Below, in pieces: positions 9,357 to 18,754 of a stretch of DNA of 52,900 bases (within the stretch, counting starts at the first letter, position 1; each line of letters starts with the position of its first letter). Position numbers and translations under genes: made by a program. The notes under the pieces were generated by a model that saw only the letters and a list, made by a program, of their open reading frames with translations, had not been told where the DNA came from and did not search any database. Source of the stretch: Gemmatimonadota bacterium (GTDB taxonomy: Bacteria; Gemmatimonadota; Gemmatimonadetes; Gemmatimonadales; GWC2-71-9); assembly GCA_016874005.1 (NCBI GenBank), contig VGVQ01000024.1:1-52900 (forward strand), in the 5' to 3' direction.

Positions 9357-10610
9357 TCAGAAGAAATCCTGCAGCCACTTTTTCACTGGACCGATCACTT
9401 TGTCAACCGCCGGCGATCGGCGCGCGACCGCGCCGAACCCGCCGGTTTGCAGCGCCTGCTTGGCCCCATAGAGCAGCAATCCCACCGGCACCGTCATTCG
9501 CGGGCTCGCGACCCGGTCAGTCAAGCCACTGAGACCCGGGCCGGGCATGGCCACCCGCACTGGCAGCGCCAGAACGTCGCGCGCCAACTCGACGATCCCA
9601 GGCGTCAGGGCGCCGCCGCCAGAGAGCACGACACCCGCCCCGAGGCGTGGCCGAAGTCCGCTGCGACCCAGTTCATCCCCCACGAGCTCCAAGATCTCCT
9701 GGAGCCGCATGTGCATGATGTGGGCGAGCACCCGGCGGCTGCCCGGGCGGGGTGGCTGGCCAGGCCCGGAAGGAAGATCGATGGTCTCGGCGTCGGACAC
9801 CAGCGGTTCGTAGGCCGCGCCGCTGGCTTCCTTGAGCCGCTCGGCGTCCTGCTGGGGGACCTGGAGGCCGTGGACGATGTCGCTGGTAACGTGTCCCCCG
9901 GCGAACATCAGGGAGGCCGTGTGGCAGATCTTCCCGTGCTGGAACACGGCGACGTTGGTCGATCCGCCCCCGAGCTCGACCAAGGCGCAACCCAGCTCCC
10001 GTTCATCGGGCGTCAGCACCGCGAGCGAGCCAGCCAGTGGCTCGAGAACGAACTCCCCGACCCGGAAGCCGGCCCGCTCGATGCACCGCTGGAGGTTGGC
10101 CACCGCGCTGGACAGGACGGTGACGAGGTACACCTGAGCCTCGAGCCTCGACCCACTCATCCCGATCGGATCGGTGATGCCGGCTTGTTGATCGACCAGA
10201 TAGTCCTGCGGCACGGCATGGAGCAGCTCGTGGTCGCGACTGAAGGCCACGTTGGCGGCCACCTCGTTGACTCGGGCCACGTCGGCGGTCCGGATCTCGT
10301 TGCCGGTGATCGAAACCACGCCATGGGACAGGCGACCGCCGACGTGCTCGCCGGCAATACCGCAGTAAAGAGTCCCGACCTCGACGCCGGCCATCAGCTG
10401 GGCGTCCTTCAAGGCCCGTTCGATTCCCCGGGTGGCCTCGACGATATCGCGAACGACCCCCCGCCGCACCGCGGTAGACCGCTCGCTCCCGACCCCGAGC
10501 ACCCGAACCCCCGGATTGCGAGGATCGCCGGTGACCTCCCCGATGGCGGCCAACATCCGAGTCGACCCGAGATCGAGGGCCGCGACCAACCGCTGATTCG
10601 TTTGGGTCAT
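9357..10610 (-). CDS. ftsA: Cell division protein FtsA
   Basis: An actin-like ATPase that tethers FtsZ to the membrane. The 417-residue protein starts with ALDLGSTRMLAAIGE (phosphate 1), has the SHDL-like 1C insertion around residues 85-165, ELGGGSTNVAVF (phosphate 2) and VLSGGGALTPGI (adenosine motif). It ends in a short hydrophobic, amphipathic tail (KKWLQDFF) suited to membrane binding. Its ATG overlaps the ftsQ stop by 4 bases. Confidence 0.97.
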   Translation of the reverse strand: MTQTNQRLVAALDLGSTRMLAAIGEVTGDPRNPGVRVLGVGSERSTAVRRGVVRDIVEATRGIERALKDAQLMAGVEVGTLYCGIAGEHVGGRLSHGVVSITGNEIRTADVARVNEVAANVAFSRDHELLHAVPQDYLVDQQAGITDPIGMSGSRLEAQVYLVTVLSSAVANLQRCIERAGFRVGEFVLEPLAGSLAVLTPDERELGCALVELGGGSTNVAVFQHGKICHTASLMFAGGHVTSDIVHGLQVPQQDAERLKEASGAAYEPLVSDAETIDLPSGPGQPPRPGSRRVLAHIMHMRLQEILELVGDELGRSGLRPRLGAGVVLSGGGALTPGIVELARDVLALPVRVAMPGPGLSGLTDRVASPRMTVPVGLLLYGAKQALQTGGFGAVARRSPAVDKVIGPVKKWLQDFF

Positions 10611-11284
10611 GAGCGACGCCCCCTGACCACGATGCGTTTCTCGAAGCGGGCATCGAGTTCCGCCACGGCCATCCCCCTTCGCCGAACCTCGGATCGGACC
10701 ACCCGGAGGGCGTTGAGATCTTTCGCGTCCGCGCCGGGCCGGAACAGGATTCGTTCGGTGGCGGTTTCGACGACCACGGTCCCCCGTTCGCGGGTTGCCG
10801 AGACGACCTGCCCGAATAGATCCGAATCGACGTCCCGGATCCGGTCGAGCAAGGCTGTCACCGCCGGATCGCCGGTCGCTACCGGAAGATCGGTCGCCGA
10901 CCGAGTGGGGTCGAACGGCAGCACCCGGCCCCGCCGATCCACCAGTGCCAAACGTCCCTGGGCCTGGGTCAGGGCCACCGGCTCGAACTCGGTGACTTCG
11001 ACGACCAGCGCCCCCGGCAGCCGCCAGTCAACGGTCACGTTGCGGACGCCGGGCATCGCCAGCACCCGATCCCGGGCCGGCGTGAGATCATCGAAGATGC
11101 TGGCGCGGCTCTTGAGTTGCATGGCGCGGGCGATCTCGTTCGGATCGAGGTAGACGGCCCCAACCACTTCGACCCGGCGGACCCGGAACCAATCGACGTG
11201 ACGAAGGATTGGCCGCAGCGCGACCGCGAGCGTCGCCACCCCCACCGCCGCACCGGCCACCACCAGCAGCCTCCGCCGGGTCAT
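10607..11284 (-). CDS. ftsQ: Cell division protein FtsQ/DivIB
   Basis: A bitopic divisome scaffold of 225 residues. The N-terminus has a short basic stretch (MTRRR), one membrane segment (about 6-24), a POTRA domain (VRRVEVVGAVYLDPNEI...) and a beta domain with WRLPGALVVEVTEFEPVAL. It overlaps murC upstream and ftsA downstream by 4 bases each. In many dcw clusters murB and/or ddl lie between murC and ftsQ; here they are absent. Confidence 0.93.
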   Translation of the reverse strand: MTRRRLLVVAGAAVGVATLAVALRPILRHVDWFRVRRVEVVGAVYLDPNEIARAMQLKSRASIFDDLTPARDRVLAMPGVRNVTVDWRLPGALVVEVTEFEPVALTQAQGRLALVDRRGRVLPFDPTRSATDLPVATGDPAVTALLDRIRDVDSDLFGQVVSATRERGTVVVETATERILFRPGADAKDLNALRVVRSEVRRRGMAVAELDARFEKRIVVRGRRS

Positions 11285-12651
11285 CGGGACAGCCGCGCCA
11301 ACAGGTCGCGCCCGAGGTGGGTAATGTCACCAGCCCCCATGGTCAGGAGCAAATCGCCCGAACGGACCAGGGCACCCACCGTGTCACCAAGAGCCGCCCG
11401 ACTGGGCTGGTATTCGACGATCGCGCCGCGACGTCGCGCCGCGTCGGCGACCAGGGCCCCGGTCACGCCCGGCATCGGGCGTTCCCGGGCGGGGTAGACA
11501 TCGGTCACGACAGCGAGGTCTGCCGCGGCCAAGGCCGCCCCCATCGCGTCCGCGTGGAGGGCCGTTCGGCTGAAGAGGTGGGGCTGGAAGACGGCCACGA
11601 GCCGCCGGGCCGGGTAGGCTTGCCTGGCCGCCGCGAGGGTCGCGGTCAACTCGGTCGGGTGGTGGGCGTAGTCGTCGATCACCGCCACCCCGCCCGCTTC
11701 GCCGAGGCGCTCGAACCGCCGCCCGACCCCCCGAAAATCGGCCAAGGCATGGGCGGCCCGCGCCGCGTCCCCACCTAACGCCGCCACCGCGCCAACCGCC
11801 GCGGCCGCGTTGCGGACGTTATGGAGCCCGGGCACCGCCAGCCGCAACGGGATCCGGCCCCCGCCCGGCAGCCTGAGGACGCACCGGCTCCCCTCGCTCG
11901 ACTGCCGGATGTCCTCCACGGCCAGGTGGGACGCGCCGGGTCCGAACCGCCACACCCGACCCGGTTCGAGCCGCTTGGCCACCCGGTCGGCCCCGGAATC
12001 GGCGTTGCCGACCAGCACTCGGTCAGCCGGGGCCGCAAACTGAACGTAGGCCGCCTCCATCGCTGCCACGCTGCCGTAGCACTCGAGGTGGTCCGCCTCG
12101 ACGTTGTTGATGACCGCGACGGTGGGACGGAGGGCCAGGAATGCCTGGTCGTACTCATCGGCCTCGACCACGAACAGCTCGTCGCTTGCGAGCCGAGCGT
12201 TGCCGCCCCACGCCGCGACCCGGCCCCCAGCCAGCCCAGTGGGGTCGCGCCCGGCACCGATCAGCGCCTCGGTCGTCATCACCGTCGTGGTTGTCTTCCC
12301 GTGCGTCCCCGCGATCGCGACGCAAGTGGCATCGCCGATCAGGCCCGCCAGGGCGGCTTTCCGCGGGACGATCGGAACCCCGAGTGCCCTTGCCCGCTGG
12401 AGGTCGGGATGATCGGCTGGGATGGCGGCACTCGCGACGACCGCGCGGGCCCCCTCTACCGCCTGACTCCCATCGTCGCGAAACACCTTGGCACCCTGAG
12501 CCGCCAGATCAGCCGCCCCGACCGGATCGCTGTCCGATCCGCTCACTCCGATCCCCCGGCGCAGCGCGATCAGGGCCAGCGCGCTGACCCCCGCTCCGCC
12601 GATGCCGACGAAGTGGATCGGGCGCGGATCGGACTGGAGAAAAAGGTTCAT
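11281..12651 (-). CDS. murC: UDP-N-acetylmuramate--L-alanine ligase MurC
   Basis: Adds L-Ala to UDP-MurNAc in the cytoplasm. With the chosen ATG (12651) the protein has 456 residues and begins MNLFLQSDPRPIHFVGIGGAG. It contains the ATP site AGTHGKTTTTVM, the YEADEYDQ-like segment VVEADEYDQAF, and DDYAHHPTELTATL near the C-terminal domain, all typical of MurC. A second in-frame ATG at 12678 would add 9 residues; neither has a strong ribosome-binding site. The 44 bases between murG and murC form the longest gap inside the dcw run after rsmH. A rare TTA codon lies within an ACCTAACG motif at 11773-11780. Confidence 0.96.
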   Translation of the reverse strand: MNLFLQSDPRPIHFVGIGGAGVSALALIALRRGIGVSGSDSDPVGAADLAAQGAKVFRDDGSQAVEGARAVVASAAIPADHPDLQRARALGVPIVPRKAALAGLIGDATCVAIAGTHGKTTTTVMTTEALIGAGRDPTGLAGGRVAAWGGNARLASDELFVVEADEYDQAFLALRPTVAVINNVEADHLECYGSVAAMEAAYVQFAAPADRVLVGNADSGADRVAKRLEPGRVWRFGPGASHLAVEDIRQSSEGSRCVLRLPGGGRIPLRLAVPGLHNVRNAAAAVGAVAALGGDAARAAHALADFRGVGRRFERLGEAGGVAVIDDYAHHPTELTATLAAARQAYPARRLVAVFQPHLFSRTALHADAMGAALAAADLAVVTDVYPARERPMPGVTGALVADAARRRGAIVEYQPSRAALGDTVGALVRSGDLLLTMGAGDITHLGRDLLARLSR

Positions 12652-12695
12652 CTGCGGTGGCGCAAATCTAGGTACCATCGAGCACTTGGCAAAGC

Positions 12696-13808
12696 CTACC
12701 GGGGTGCCGCCAGGGCTTGGAGCTCGGCCACGATCGTGGCGAGGGCCTCGGGCTTGCCGCGCTTCAGCGCGGCCGCCCCCAGTTGGGCGAGTCGGGCCCG
12801 GTCGCCAAGAAGCCCCACGATCGCAGACCCGAGTCGATCTGGGTCCAGGTCGTCCTGGCGGACGCAAACCGCGGCGCCAGCCGCGGCAAACGCGGCGGCG
12901 TTGATGGTCTGATGGTCGGCCGCGGCGGTTGGCAGCGGAATCAGGATCGAGGGGAGCCCCCACGCGGATATCTCCGCCAGCGTCATCATCCCGGCTCGGC
13001 CAACCACCAGGTCGGCCACGGCATAGCCGTCGGCCACCGGATCGAGAAAATCCACGACCCGGACCGCGGGCGGCCGGTGCCACTGGGCAAACTCGCGATA
13101 GGTCCCCTTTCCGGTTACCCAGATCAGCTGCAGCCGGTCCGCCAGGGATTGGCCTTCGCGACCGAGCCATCCTTCGACCAACCGGTTGATCGCCAGGGAA
13201 CCTTGGCTCCCTCCCATGACAACGACGGTCGGCCGCCCCGGCACGAGCCCCAGCCGGGAGGCCGCATCCACTCGCCGCTCCGGCGTCGGCGGTGCGATCG
13301 GGCTGCCGGTCACCACGATTCGGGAGCGGACCGCGGCCGGTAAATGGTCGGCCGCCTCGGGGGCCCCGAGGAAGATTCGGTCAACGCGGCGCGCGAGCCA
13401 GCGGGTCGCCACCCCGGGAAAGACATCCTGCTCGAGGATGGCCGAGGGGACGCCCCGTTGCGATGCCATCCACAGCACTGGTCCCGAGGCGTAGCCGCCG
13501 GTGCCGAGGACCAGCGTCGGATGCTCCCGATCCAGCAAGCGCCGAGTCTCCCCGACCAGTCGAACGGCAAGAGCCGGCCACCGCCAGTTGCGCCACCACT
13601 GGCGCCGGTAGATCGGCTCGAAGGGCAACAGGTAGTAACGAAACCCCCGGCCCGGCAGCACGGCGGCCTCGACACCGCGGATCGCCCCGACCAACGCGAT
13701 CTCCCAAGAGGGCTCGAGGCGCCGGATCGCCTCGGCGATAGCCAGCGCCGGCATCAGATGGCCGCCGGTGCCGCCTCCGGCGATGAGGAGTCGGGTCCCG
13801 CTCGTCAT
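12696..13808 (-). CDS. murG: UDP-GlcNAc--lipid I GlcNAc transferase MurG
   Basis: Makes lipid II at the inner face of the membrane. The 370-residue protein (GT-B fold) starts MTSGTRLLIAGGGTGGHL, with the donor/acceptor loop GGGTGGH. It also has GTGGYASGPVL, GGSQGSLAIN and VGRAGMMTLAEI, the conserved UDP-GlcNAc region, in which G-R-A-G replaces the more common S-R-A-G. Its ATG overlaps the ftsW stop by 4 bases. The frame stays open upstream through ftsW, but the homology starts at this ATG. Confidence 0.96.
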   Translation of the reverse strand: MTSGTRLLIAGGGTGGHLMPALAIAEAIRRLEPSWEIALVGAIRGVEAAVLPGRGFRYYLLPFEPIYRRQWWRNWRWPALAVRLVGETRRLLDREHPTLVLGTGGYASGPVLWMASQRGVPSAILEQDVFPGVATRWLARRVDRIFLGAPEAADHLPAAVRSRIVVTGSPIAPPTPERRVDAASRLGLVPGRPTVVVMGGSQGSLAINRLVEGWLGREGQSLADRLQLIWVTGKGTYREFAQWHRPPAVRVVDFLDPVADGYAVADLVVGRAGMMTLAEISAWGLPSILIPLPTAAADHQTINAAAFAAAGAAVCVRQDDLDPDRLGSAIVGLLGDRARLAQLGAAALKRGKPEALATIVAELQALAAPR

Positions 13809-14935
13809 GACCGGCCGACCGGCCGGCCCCGCATCCGCCCGATGTTGATCAGCACCCCGACGGCCAACAGCGATACCATCAGACTCGATCGGCCAGCCGA
13901 CATGAACGGCAGTGTCAACCCGGTGGTCGGCATCAGGTTGGTGTTGACGGCCATGTGCATCAGGGTCGTGAAGCCGATCGACGCCGTGATCCCGGCCGCC
14001 AGCAGCTGACCGAATTGGTCCGCGGCGGTGAGCGCGATCCGAAAGCCGAGCCAGCAAAACAGCCCGAACAGGGCCAGGAGGACCATCACGCCCAGGAAGC
14101 CCCACTCCTCCCCGATGGTACTCATCAAGAAGTCGGACGACGCCATCGGCAGATAGTCCATCTTGAGCTGGCCCTCGCCGAACCCCACCCCGACCAGGCG
14201 CCCGGACCCGAAGCCGATGGTGGCCTGGTTGACCTGCATCCCGACGTCCCGGGCGCAGTCGCCCGCCAGGCCAAGAAAACACTTGACCCGGTTGAATCGG
14301 AATTCCTCCGACATGATGGCCGCGACACCGCCGAACACCACCGCGACCGACAACATCAGGAAGTGCCCGATCCGTGCCCCGGCCGCGAAGAGCACGACAC
14401 CGCCGGAGAGCCCGATCACCGTCGCCATCGACAGGTTGGGCTGGATGAGGACCAGCAAGGACATCACCCCGAGCACCGAGAGAACCGGCAGCATCCCCCG
14501 CCGGAAATCCCGAATCAGCGGCCCCTTCTTCGTCGCCAGCGCGGCCACCCAGACCACGATGACGAATCGGGCCAGTTCCGAGGGCTGGAAGCTCATCCCG
14601 GGTACCCGGATCCACCGGCGGGCCCCGTTGATTCTCGGGGCGATCGCCTCGGTCCCCGGTGTCATCACCAAGAGGAGCAGGAGGAAGGTCCCGCCGAGGA
14701 GCCACCAGGACCAGTTCCGCCACCGACCGTACTCGACCCGCGACGCCACCAGCATCGCGACCCCACCGATCGCGGCCGCGGACAGCTGCTTGAGCACCTC
14801 GGTCGTCCCCGACCCGAAGCTGGCCGCCGAGTAGAGCGTCGCGAGCCCAAAGGCAACCAGAATCGCGGTCACCACCGCCAGGAGCCGGTTCTCCCACCGA
14901 ACTTCACCGGGATGCTGAATTACGGTCGCCGTCAC
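13805..14935 (-). CDS. ftsW: Peptidoglycan glycosyltransferase FtsW (SEDS family)
   Basis: A 376-residue protein with about ten membrane segments that polymerises lipid II with its partner FtsI. Visible family signatures are NGARRWIRVPGMSFQPSEL, GEEWGFLG and NLMPTTGLTLPFMSAGRSSL. In the last, most relatives read PFxSYGGSS, so GRSS here is a local variation. It is nested between murD and murG with 4-base overlaps on both sides. RodA is excluded by the dcw location. Confidence 0.95.
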   Translation of the reverse strand: MTATVIQHPGEVRWENRLLAVVTAILVAFGLATLYSAASFGSGTTEVLKQLSAAAIGGVAMLVASRVEYGRWRNWSWWLLGGTFLLLLLVMTPGTEAIAPRINGARRWIRVPGMSFQPSELARFVIVVWVAALATKKGPLIRDFRRGMLPVLSVLGVMSLLVLIQPNLSMATVIGLSGGVVLFAAGARIGHFLMLSVAVVFGGVAAIMSEEFRFNRVKCFLGLAGDCARDVGMQVNQATIGFGSGRLVGVGFGEGQLKMDYLPMASSDFLMSTIGEEWGFLGVMVLLALFGLFCWLGFRIALTAADQFGQLLAAGITASIGFTTLMHMAVNTNLMPTTGLTLPFMSAGRSSLMVSLLAVGVLINIGRMRGRPVGRS

Positions 14936-16269
14936 ATCGCCTCCACGGCCGCCCGGAACCGGCGACCCCGCTCTTCGTAGTTCTGGAACATGTCATAGCT
15001 CGAGCAGGCCGGGGAGAGCAACACGGCGTCGCCCGGCTTGGCCGCGGCCTTGGCTCTGGCGAGCACGTCGGCGAAATCGCCGCCCGACTCCACCGGCACC
15101 ACTCCTTCCAGGTCGCGGACCACGAGCGGTCCGGCTTCGCCGTAGGCGATCACGACTCGGCAGCGGCCCAGTAGAGGTCCCAACTTGGTGTATGGCTCGC
15201 CTTTGTGGCGTCCGCCCAAGAGCAGCACGAAGGGACGGTCCATGGCCCGGAGGGCCACTTCGGTGGACGCCACGTTGGTGGCCTTCGAGTCGTTGATCCA
15301 CAGTACTCCGAACCGCTCGGCGACGGGCTCGAGACGGTGATTCAGGGGAGCCACGGTGGCCCACCCGGTGGCAATGGCGTCGGCATCGACTCCGAACGCC
15401 TGGACGGCCAGTGCCGCGGCCAGGGCGTTGGCCGCGTTGTGATCGCCGAGCAAGGGCAACCCGGCCCGCCGGGCGATCCGGACCCGGTCGATCACGAGCC
15501 AGCCGCTGGCCCGATCGAAATGTCCGTCGGCGGGAGCGGCCAGGCCGAAGGTCCGCCGTCCACCCACCACCGCTGCCGTCCAGCGGAGCGACTCGGGATC
15601 GTCGGCGTTGAGGACCCAGAGGGAGCGCCCGTCGGCGTTGGCGAACAAGGCCATCTTGTCCCGATAGTACGCCTCGAGGCTCGGGTAGCGATCCAGATGG
15701 TCAGGTGCAAGATTTGTCAAGATCCCGACGGTCGGCCGGACCGTCGGCATGTCATGGAGCTGGAAGCTCGACAATTCCACCGCCATCACCTCCGGGCGGC
15801 GATCGGCCAGGGCGATCTCACACAGCGGCGTGCCGATGTTCCCGGCCGCGATCGCCCGCCGCCCCGCCGTTCCGAGCAAGTGGGCCGCCAAGGCGGTCGT
15901 CGTGGTCTTGCCATTGGTCCCGGTGATCGCGACGTAGGGCACCGAATCGCCCAGGGCCCGAAGCCCGAGCTCCGCCTCGGCCCAGATCGGAATGCCTCGG
16001 GCCCGGGCGGTGGCGACGGCCGGCGCATCGGGCGGCACCCCCGGCGATACGATCACCAAGGAGGCTCGCCCAATCAACTCGAGATCGTGGCCCCCGAGGT
16101 CGACCCGAGCCCCGAGGGCGCGGAGCGAGGCGGCCTCGGCGTCGAGCGCCTCGGAACGGCCGGCATCGGACCCGTAGACGGAGGCGCCCTCGCGGAGCAG
16201 CAGACGCGACGCGGCGCCTCCGCTTCGGCCGAGGCCGACCACCGCGACGTCGCCCAGCCGGCCCAACAC
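14932..16269 (-). CDS. murD: UDP-MurNAc-L-Ala--D-Glu ligase MurD
   Basis: Adds D-glutamate to UDP-MurNAc-L-Ala. 445 residues with an N-terminal Rossmann-like domain (VVGLGRSGGAAS), the ATP loop ITGTNGKTTTTAL, ELSSFQLHDM, NLAPDHLDRY, NHRLEPV, NDSKATNVAST and the closing LLSPACSSYDMFQNYEERG, all classic MurD blocks. The start is GTG at 16269, 6 bases after mraY. It overlaps ftsW by 4 bases. Confidence 0.97.
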   Translation of the reverse strand: MLGRLGDVAVVGLGRSGGAASRLLLREGASVYGSDAGRSEALDAEAASLRALGARVDLGGHDLELIGRASLVIVSPGVPPDAPAVATARARGIPIWAEAELGLRALGDSVPYVAITGTNGKTTTTALAAHLLGTAGRRAIAAGNIGTPLCEIALADRRPEVMAVELSSFQLHDMPTVRPTVGILTNLAPDHLDRYPSLEAYYRDKMALFANADGRSLWVLNADDPESLRWTAAVVGGRRTFGLAAPADGHFDRASGWLVIDRVRIARRAGLPLLGDHNAANALAAALAVQAFGVDADAIATGWATVAPLNHRLEPVAERFGVLWINDSKATNVASTEVALRAMDRPFVLLLGGRHKGEPYTKLGPLLGRCRVVIAYGEAGPLVVRDLEGVVPVESGGDFADVLARAKAAAKPGDAVLLSPACSSYDMFQNYEERGRRFRAAVEAM

Positions 16270-16275
16270 GCGCCG

Positions 16276-17403
16276 TTACCGAACCTTCAGGGTGGCCAGC
16301 GCCACCAGCGCGCACAAGAGACCCGCGATCCAGAACCGCACCACCACCTGGGACTCGTCCCAGCCCTTCTTTTCGAAGTGGTGATGCAGCGGCGCCATTC
16401 GGAACACTCGATGGGCATCGGCGTATTCGCGGCCCCGGGTTCGCTTGTACCACTTGTAGACGCCCATCTGCAGGATCACCGACAGCTGCTCGGCCACAAA
16501 GACCCCGCCGATGATCAGGAGCAGGAACTCCGCCCGGAGCAGGATGGCCACGGTTCCGAGGGCACCACCGATGGCGAGGCTCCCGGTGTCCCCCATGAAC
16601 ACCTGGGCGGGGTGGGCGTTGAACCAGAGGAATCCCAGGGAGGCGCCCATCAGCGCGCCGCAGAACACGGCCAGCTCGCCAGCGCCGGGCAAGTAGTAGA
16701 AATTGAGATAGGCGGTCATGTCGATTCGCCCAAAGATGTAGGCGAAGAACGCAAACGCGGCCGCCGCGATCGCGGTGAGTCCGGTCGCGAGACCGTCGAG
16801 GCCGTCCGTCATGTTGACCGCGTTGCTGCTGCCGGTGACGACAAACGTCACGAAGGCCACGTACGCCAGTGGGACGAAGATGATGACCGTGTATTTCAAG
16901 AACGGTAACACCGAGGCCGTGGCCGGCAGCGTCGCGGCGGGCACCACCGGCGCGAGCCACAGATACAGGCCCAAGGCCGCGCCGAACAGGCACTGTCCCA
17001 CCAGTTTCCAGCGCGCCACCAGGCCGCGCGGCTTGCCCTGCACCACCTTGAGGTAGTCGTCGACGAACCCGATGGCCCCGGTCCACACGATCGCGAGCAG
17101 GGCCACGACGACGAAACGATTGCTGAGCGACGCCCACAGCACCGTGGGCACGACCGTCGCAATCAGAATGATGAGGCCGCCCATGGTCGGCGTGCCGCGT
17201 TTCTCGTCGTGGGTCGCGAGGAGGCCGGTCCGGACCACTTGCCCCACCCTGAGCGCGGCGAGTTTCCGGATGATGCTCGGTCCCACGACAAAGGCGAGCA
17301 AGAGGGCCGTGACGACCGCGCCAGCGGCCCGAAAGCTGATGTAGTTGAACAAGTTGAAGAGGATGTAGTCGCGACCCAGGGGCGCCAGCAGATGATAGAG
17401 CAC
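16276..17403 (-). CDS. mraY: Phospho-MurNAc-pentapeptide translocase MraY
   Basis: Transfers phospho-MurNAc-pentapeptide to undecaprenyl phosphate to make lipid I. The protein has 375 residues and ten predicted membrane segments. Signatures: KRGTPTMGG, DDYLK, SSNAVNMTDGLDGLATG (catalytic Asp region), MGDTGSLAIGG and the HHHFE loop near the C-terminus. The start is GTG at 17403 with AGGAG 7 bases upstream. A longer open frame to 17466 enters murF and is not needed. It lies 10 bases after murF. Confidence 0.96.
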   Translation of the reverse strand: MLYHLLAPLGRDYILFNLFNYISFRAAGAVVTALLLAFVVGPSIIRKLAALRVGQVVRTGLLATHDEKRGTPTMGGLIILIATVVPTVLWASLSNRFVVVALLAIVWTGAIGFVDDYLKVVQGKPRGLVARWKLVGQCLFGAALGLYLWLAPVVPAATLPATASVLPFLKYTVIIFVPLAYVAFVTFVVTGSSNAVNMTDGLDGLATGLTAIAAAAFAFFAYIFGRIDMTAYLNFYYLPGAGELAVFCGALMGASLGFLWFNAHPAQVFMGDTGSLAIGGALGTVAILLRAEFLLLIIGGVFVAEQLSVILQMGVYKWYKRTRGREYADAHRVFRMAPLHHHFEKKGWDESQVVVRFWIAGLLCALVALATLKVR

Positions 17404-17413
17404 GAGCGATCTC

Positions 17414-18754
17414 CTAGGCGGAAGGCCCGACCAGCCGCGGGAGCATTCGCTCCAGCGCCACCCCACGCGACCCTTTCAACACGATCAGCTCGGAGCCGGT
17501 GAGGCGTGGGGCCACCATGGCCGCCGCGGCCTCGGCGTCGGAGGCGACAATCAGCCGATCGCGGAGCCGGGGCCGCATCGGTTCGAGCGCCGGCCCGAAA
17601 TCCCCGACGGCCACCAGCAGATCGGGCCCCAGTTCCACCAGCCGCTCGGCGATCTCCCGGTGCAGTCGGGCGCTCTCGGGACCGAGCTCCAGCATCGAAC
17701 CCGCCACGAAGACCAGCCGGCGACCAGCCTTGAGCCGGCGGGCCGTCTCGATCGCCGCGACGAAGGAACCTGGATTGGCGTTGTAGCTGTCGTTGAAGAC
17801 CGCGAGAGCGCCGTAGTGGCGCAGTTGCCCCCGGCTACCGGGCAGCTCGACCGCCGCGAGCGCCGCGGCGACACCGGCGCGAGGCAGGTCGAGCTCGCGA
17901 GCAACGGCCCAGACCAACGCGGCGTTGGCCGCCTGATGGTACCCCAATGGCCCCAGCCTGAACCGATGCCCGTCGAACACCACCTCCGCCCGACCGTCGT
18001 CGCCGACCTGGACCGAATCTGGAACGACGTCGGCCCCCGCCAGGCCCGCAGTCACCACCCGGCGCGCCAACCGGCGGGCGCCCTCGGCGAGTTCCGGCGA
18101 ATCGGTGCCGACAACCGCGACCGGGGCGCCGACCGCGAGGGACAGCTTTTCGCGCATCACCCCGGCGATCGATCCGAATCCTTCCAGATGGCCGGTCCCG
18201 ACGTTGGTGATCACCACCACGTCCGGGGCAATGATCTCCCGGTATCGGGCAATCTCACCGGGAAGGTTGGCGCCGGCCTCCACCACCAGTGCCTCGGTGT
18301 CACCGGGCGCCTCGAGAATGGTGGTCGGCACCCCGACGAGGTTGTTGAGATTGGCGCGGGTGGCGTGGACCCGATACCGGGTTGCCACGGCGGCGGCGAG
18401 CATCTCCTTGGTCGAGGTCTTCCCGTTGGTGCCGGTCACCGCGATGACCGGGCCGGCGACCTCCGCCCGTCTGGCCTTGGCCAGCCGCCCCAGCCCGACC
18501 AGCGTGTCGTCGACGGGATACAGGGTCATGCCCGCGAGCGCCGGAGTTCCTCGCCGGACCACGGCACCTCGGACGCCCGCTTCCCGGGCGGCCTCGAGAA
18601 AGGCGTGGCCGTCGAACCGCTCACCGGCCAGCGCCACGAAGAGATCGCCCTCGGCCGCGCCGCGACTGTCGGTGACGACGCGGCGATAGGGCCCGCCGCC
18701 CTCCTCGCCACTCAGGCCCAGGATCTCGCGAACGGCGCGGTCGGTCCGGATCAC
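17414..18754 (-). CDS. murF: UDP-MurNAc-tripeptide--D-Ala-D-Ala ligase MurF
   Basis: Completes the pentapeptide precursor. 446 residues with the ATP loop VTGTNGKTSTKEML, the TRANLNNLVGVP segment, NVGTGHLEGFGS and FNDSYNANPGS, all MurF hallmarks. The start GTG overlaps the murE TGA (GTGA). The D-Ala-D-Ala substrate would require a Ddl ligase, which is not in the window. Confidence 0.97.
   Translation of the reverse strand: MIRTDRAVREILGLSGEEGGGPYRRVVTDSRGAAEGDLFVALAGERFDGHAFLEAAREAGVRGAVVRRGTPALAGMTLYPVDDTLVGLGRLAKARRAEVAGPVIAVTGTNGKTSTKEMLAAAVATRYRVHATRANLNNLVGVPTTILEAPGDTEALVVEAGANLPGEIARYREIIAPDVVVITNVGTGHLEGFGSIAGVMREKLSLAVGAPVAVVGTDSPELAEGARRLARRVVTAGLAGADVVPDSVQVGDDGRAEVVFDGHRFRLGPLGYHQAANAALVWAVARELDLPRAGVAAALAAVELPGSRGQLRHYGALAVFNDSYNANPGSFVAAIETARRLKAGRRLVFVAGSMLELGPESARLHREIAERLVELGPDLLVAVGDFGPALEPMRPRLRDRLIVASDAEAAAAMVAPRLTGSELIVLKGSRGVALERMLPRLVGPSA

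Noticed and set aside
8058-11153. Open frame of 1031 codons on the plus strand
   Set aside because: It lies antisense to ftsZ, ftsA and ftsQ. Its Arg/His/Gly/Pro-rich composition is the usual shadow of GC-rich genes; no domain is visible.
12696-14897. Apparent 733-residue fusion upstream of MurG
   Set aside because: The first 360 residues are ftsW read in another frame. MurG homology starts at the ATG at 13808, which overlaps the ftsW stop.
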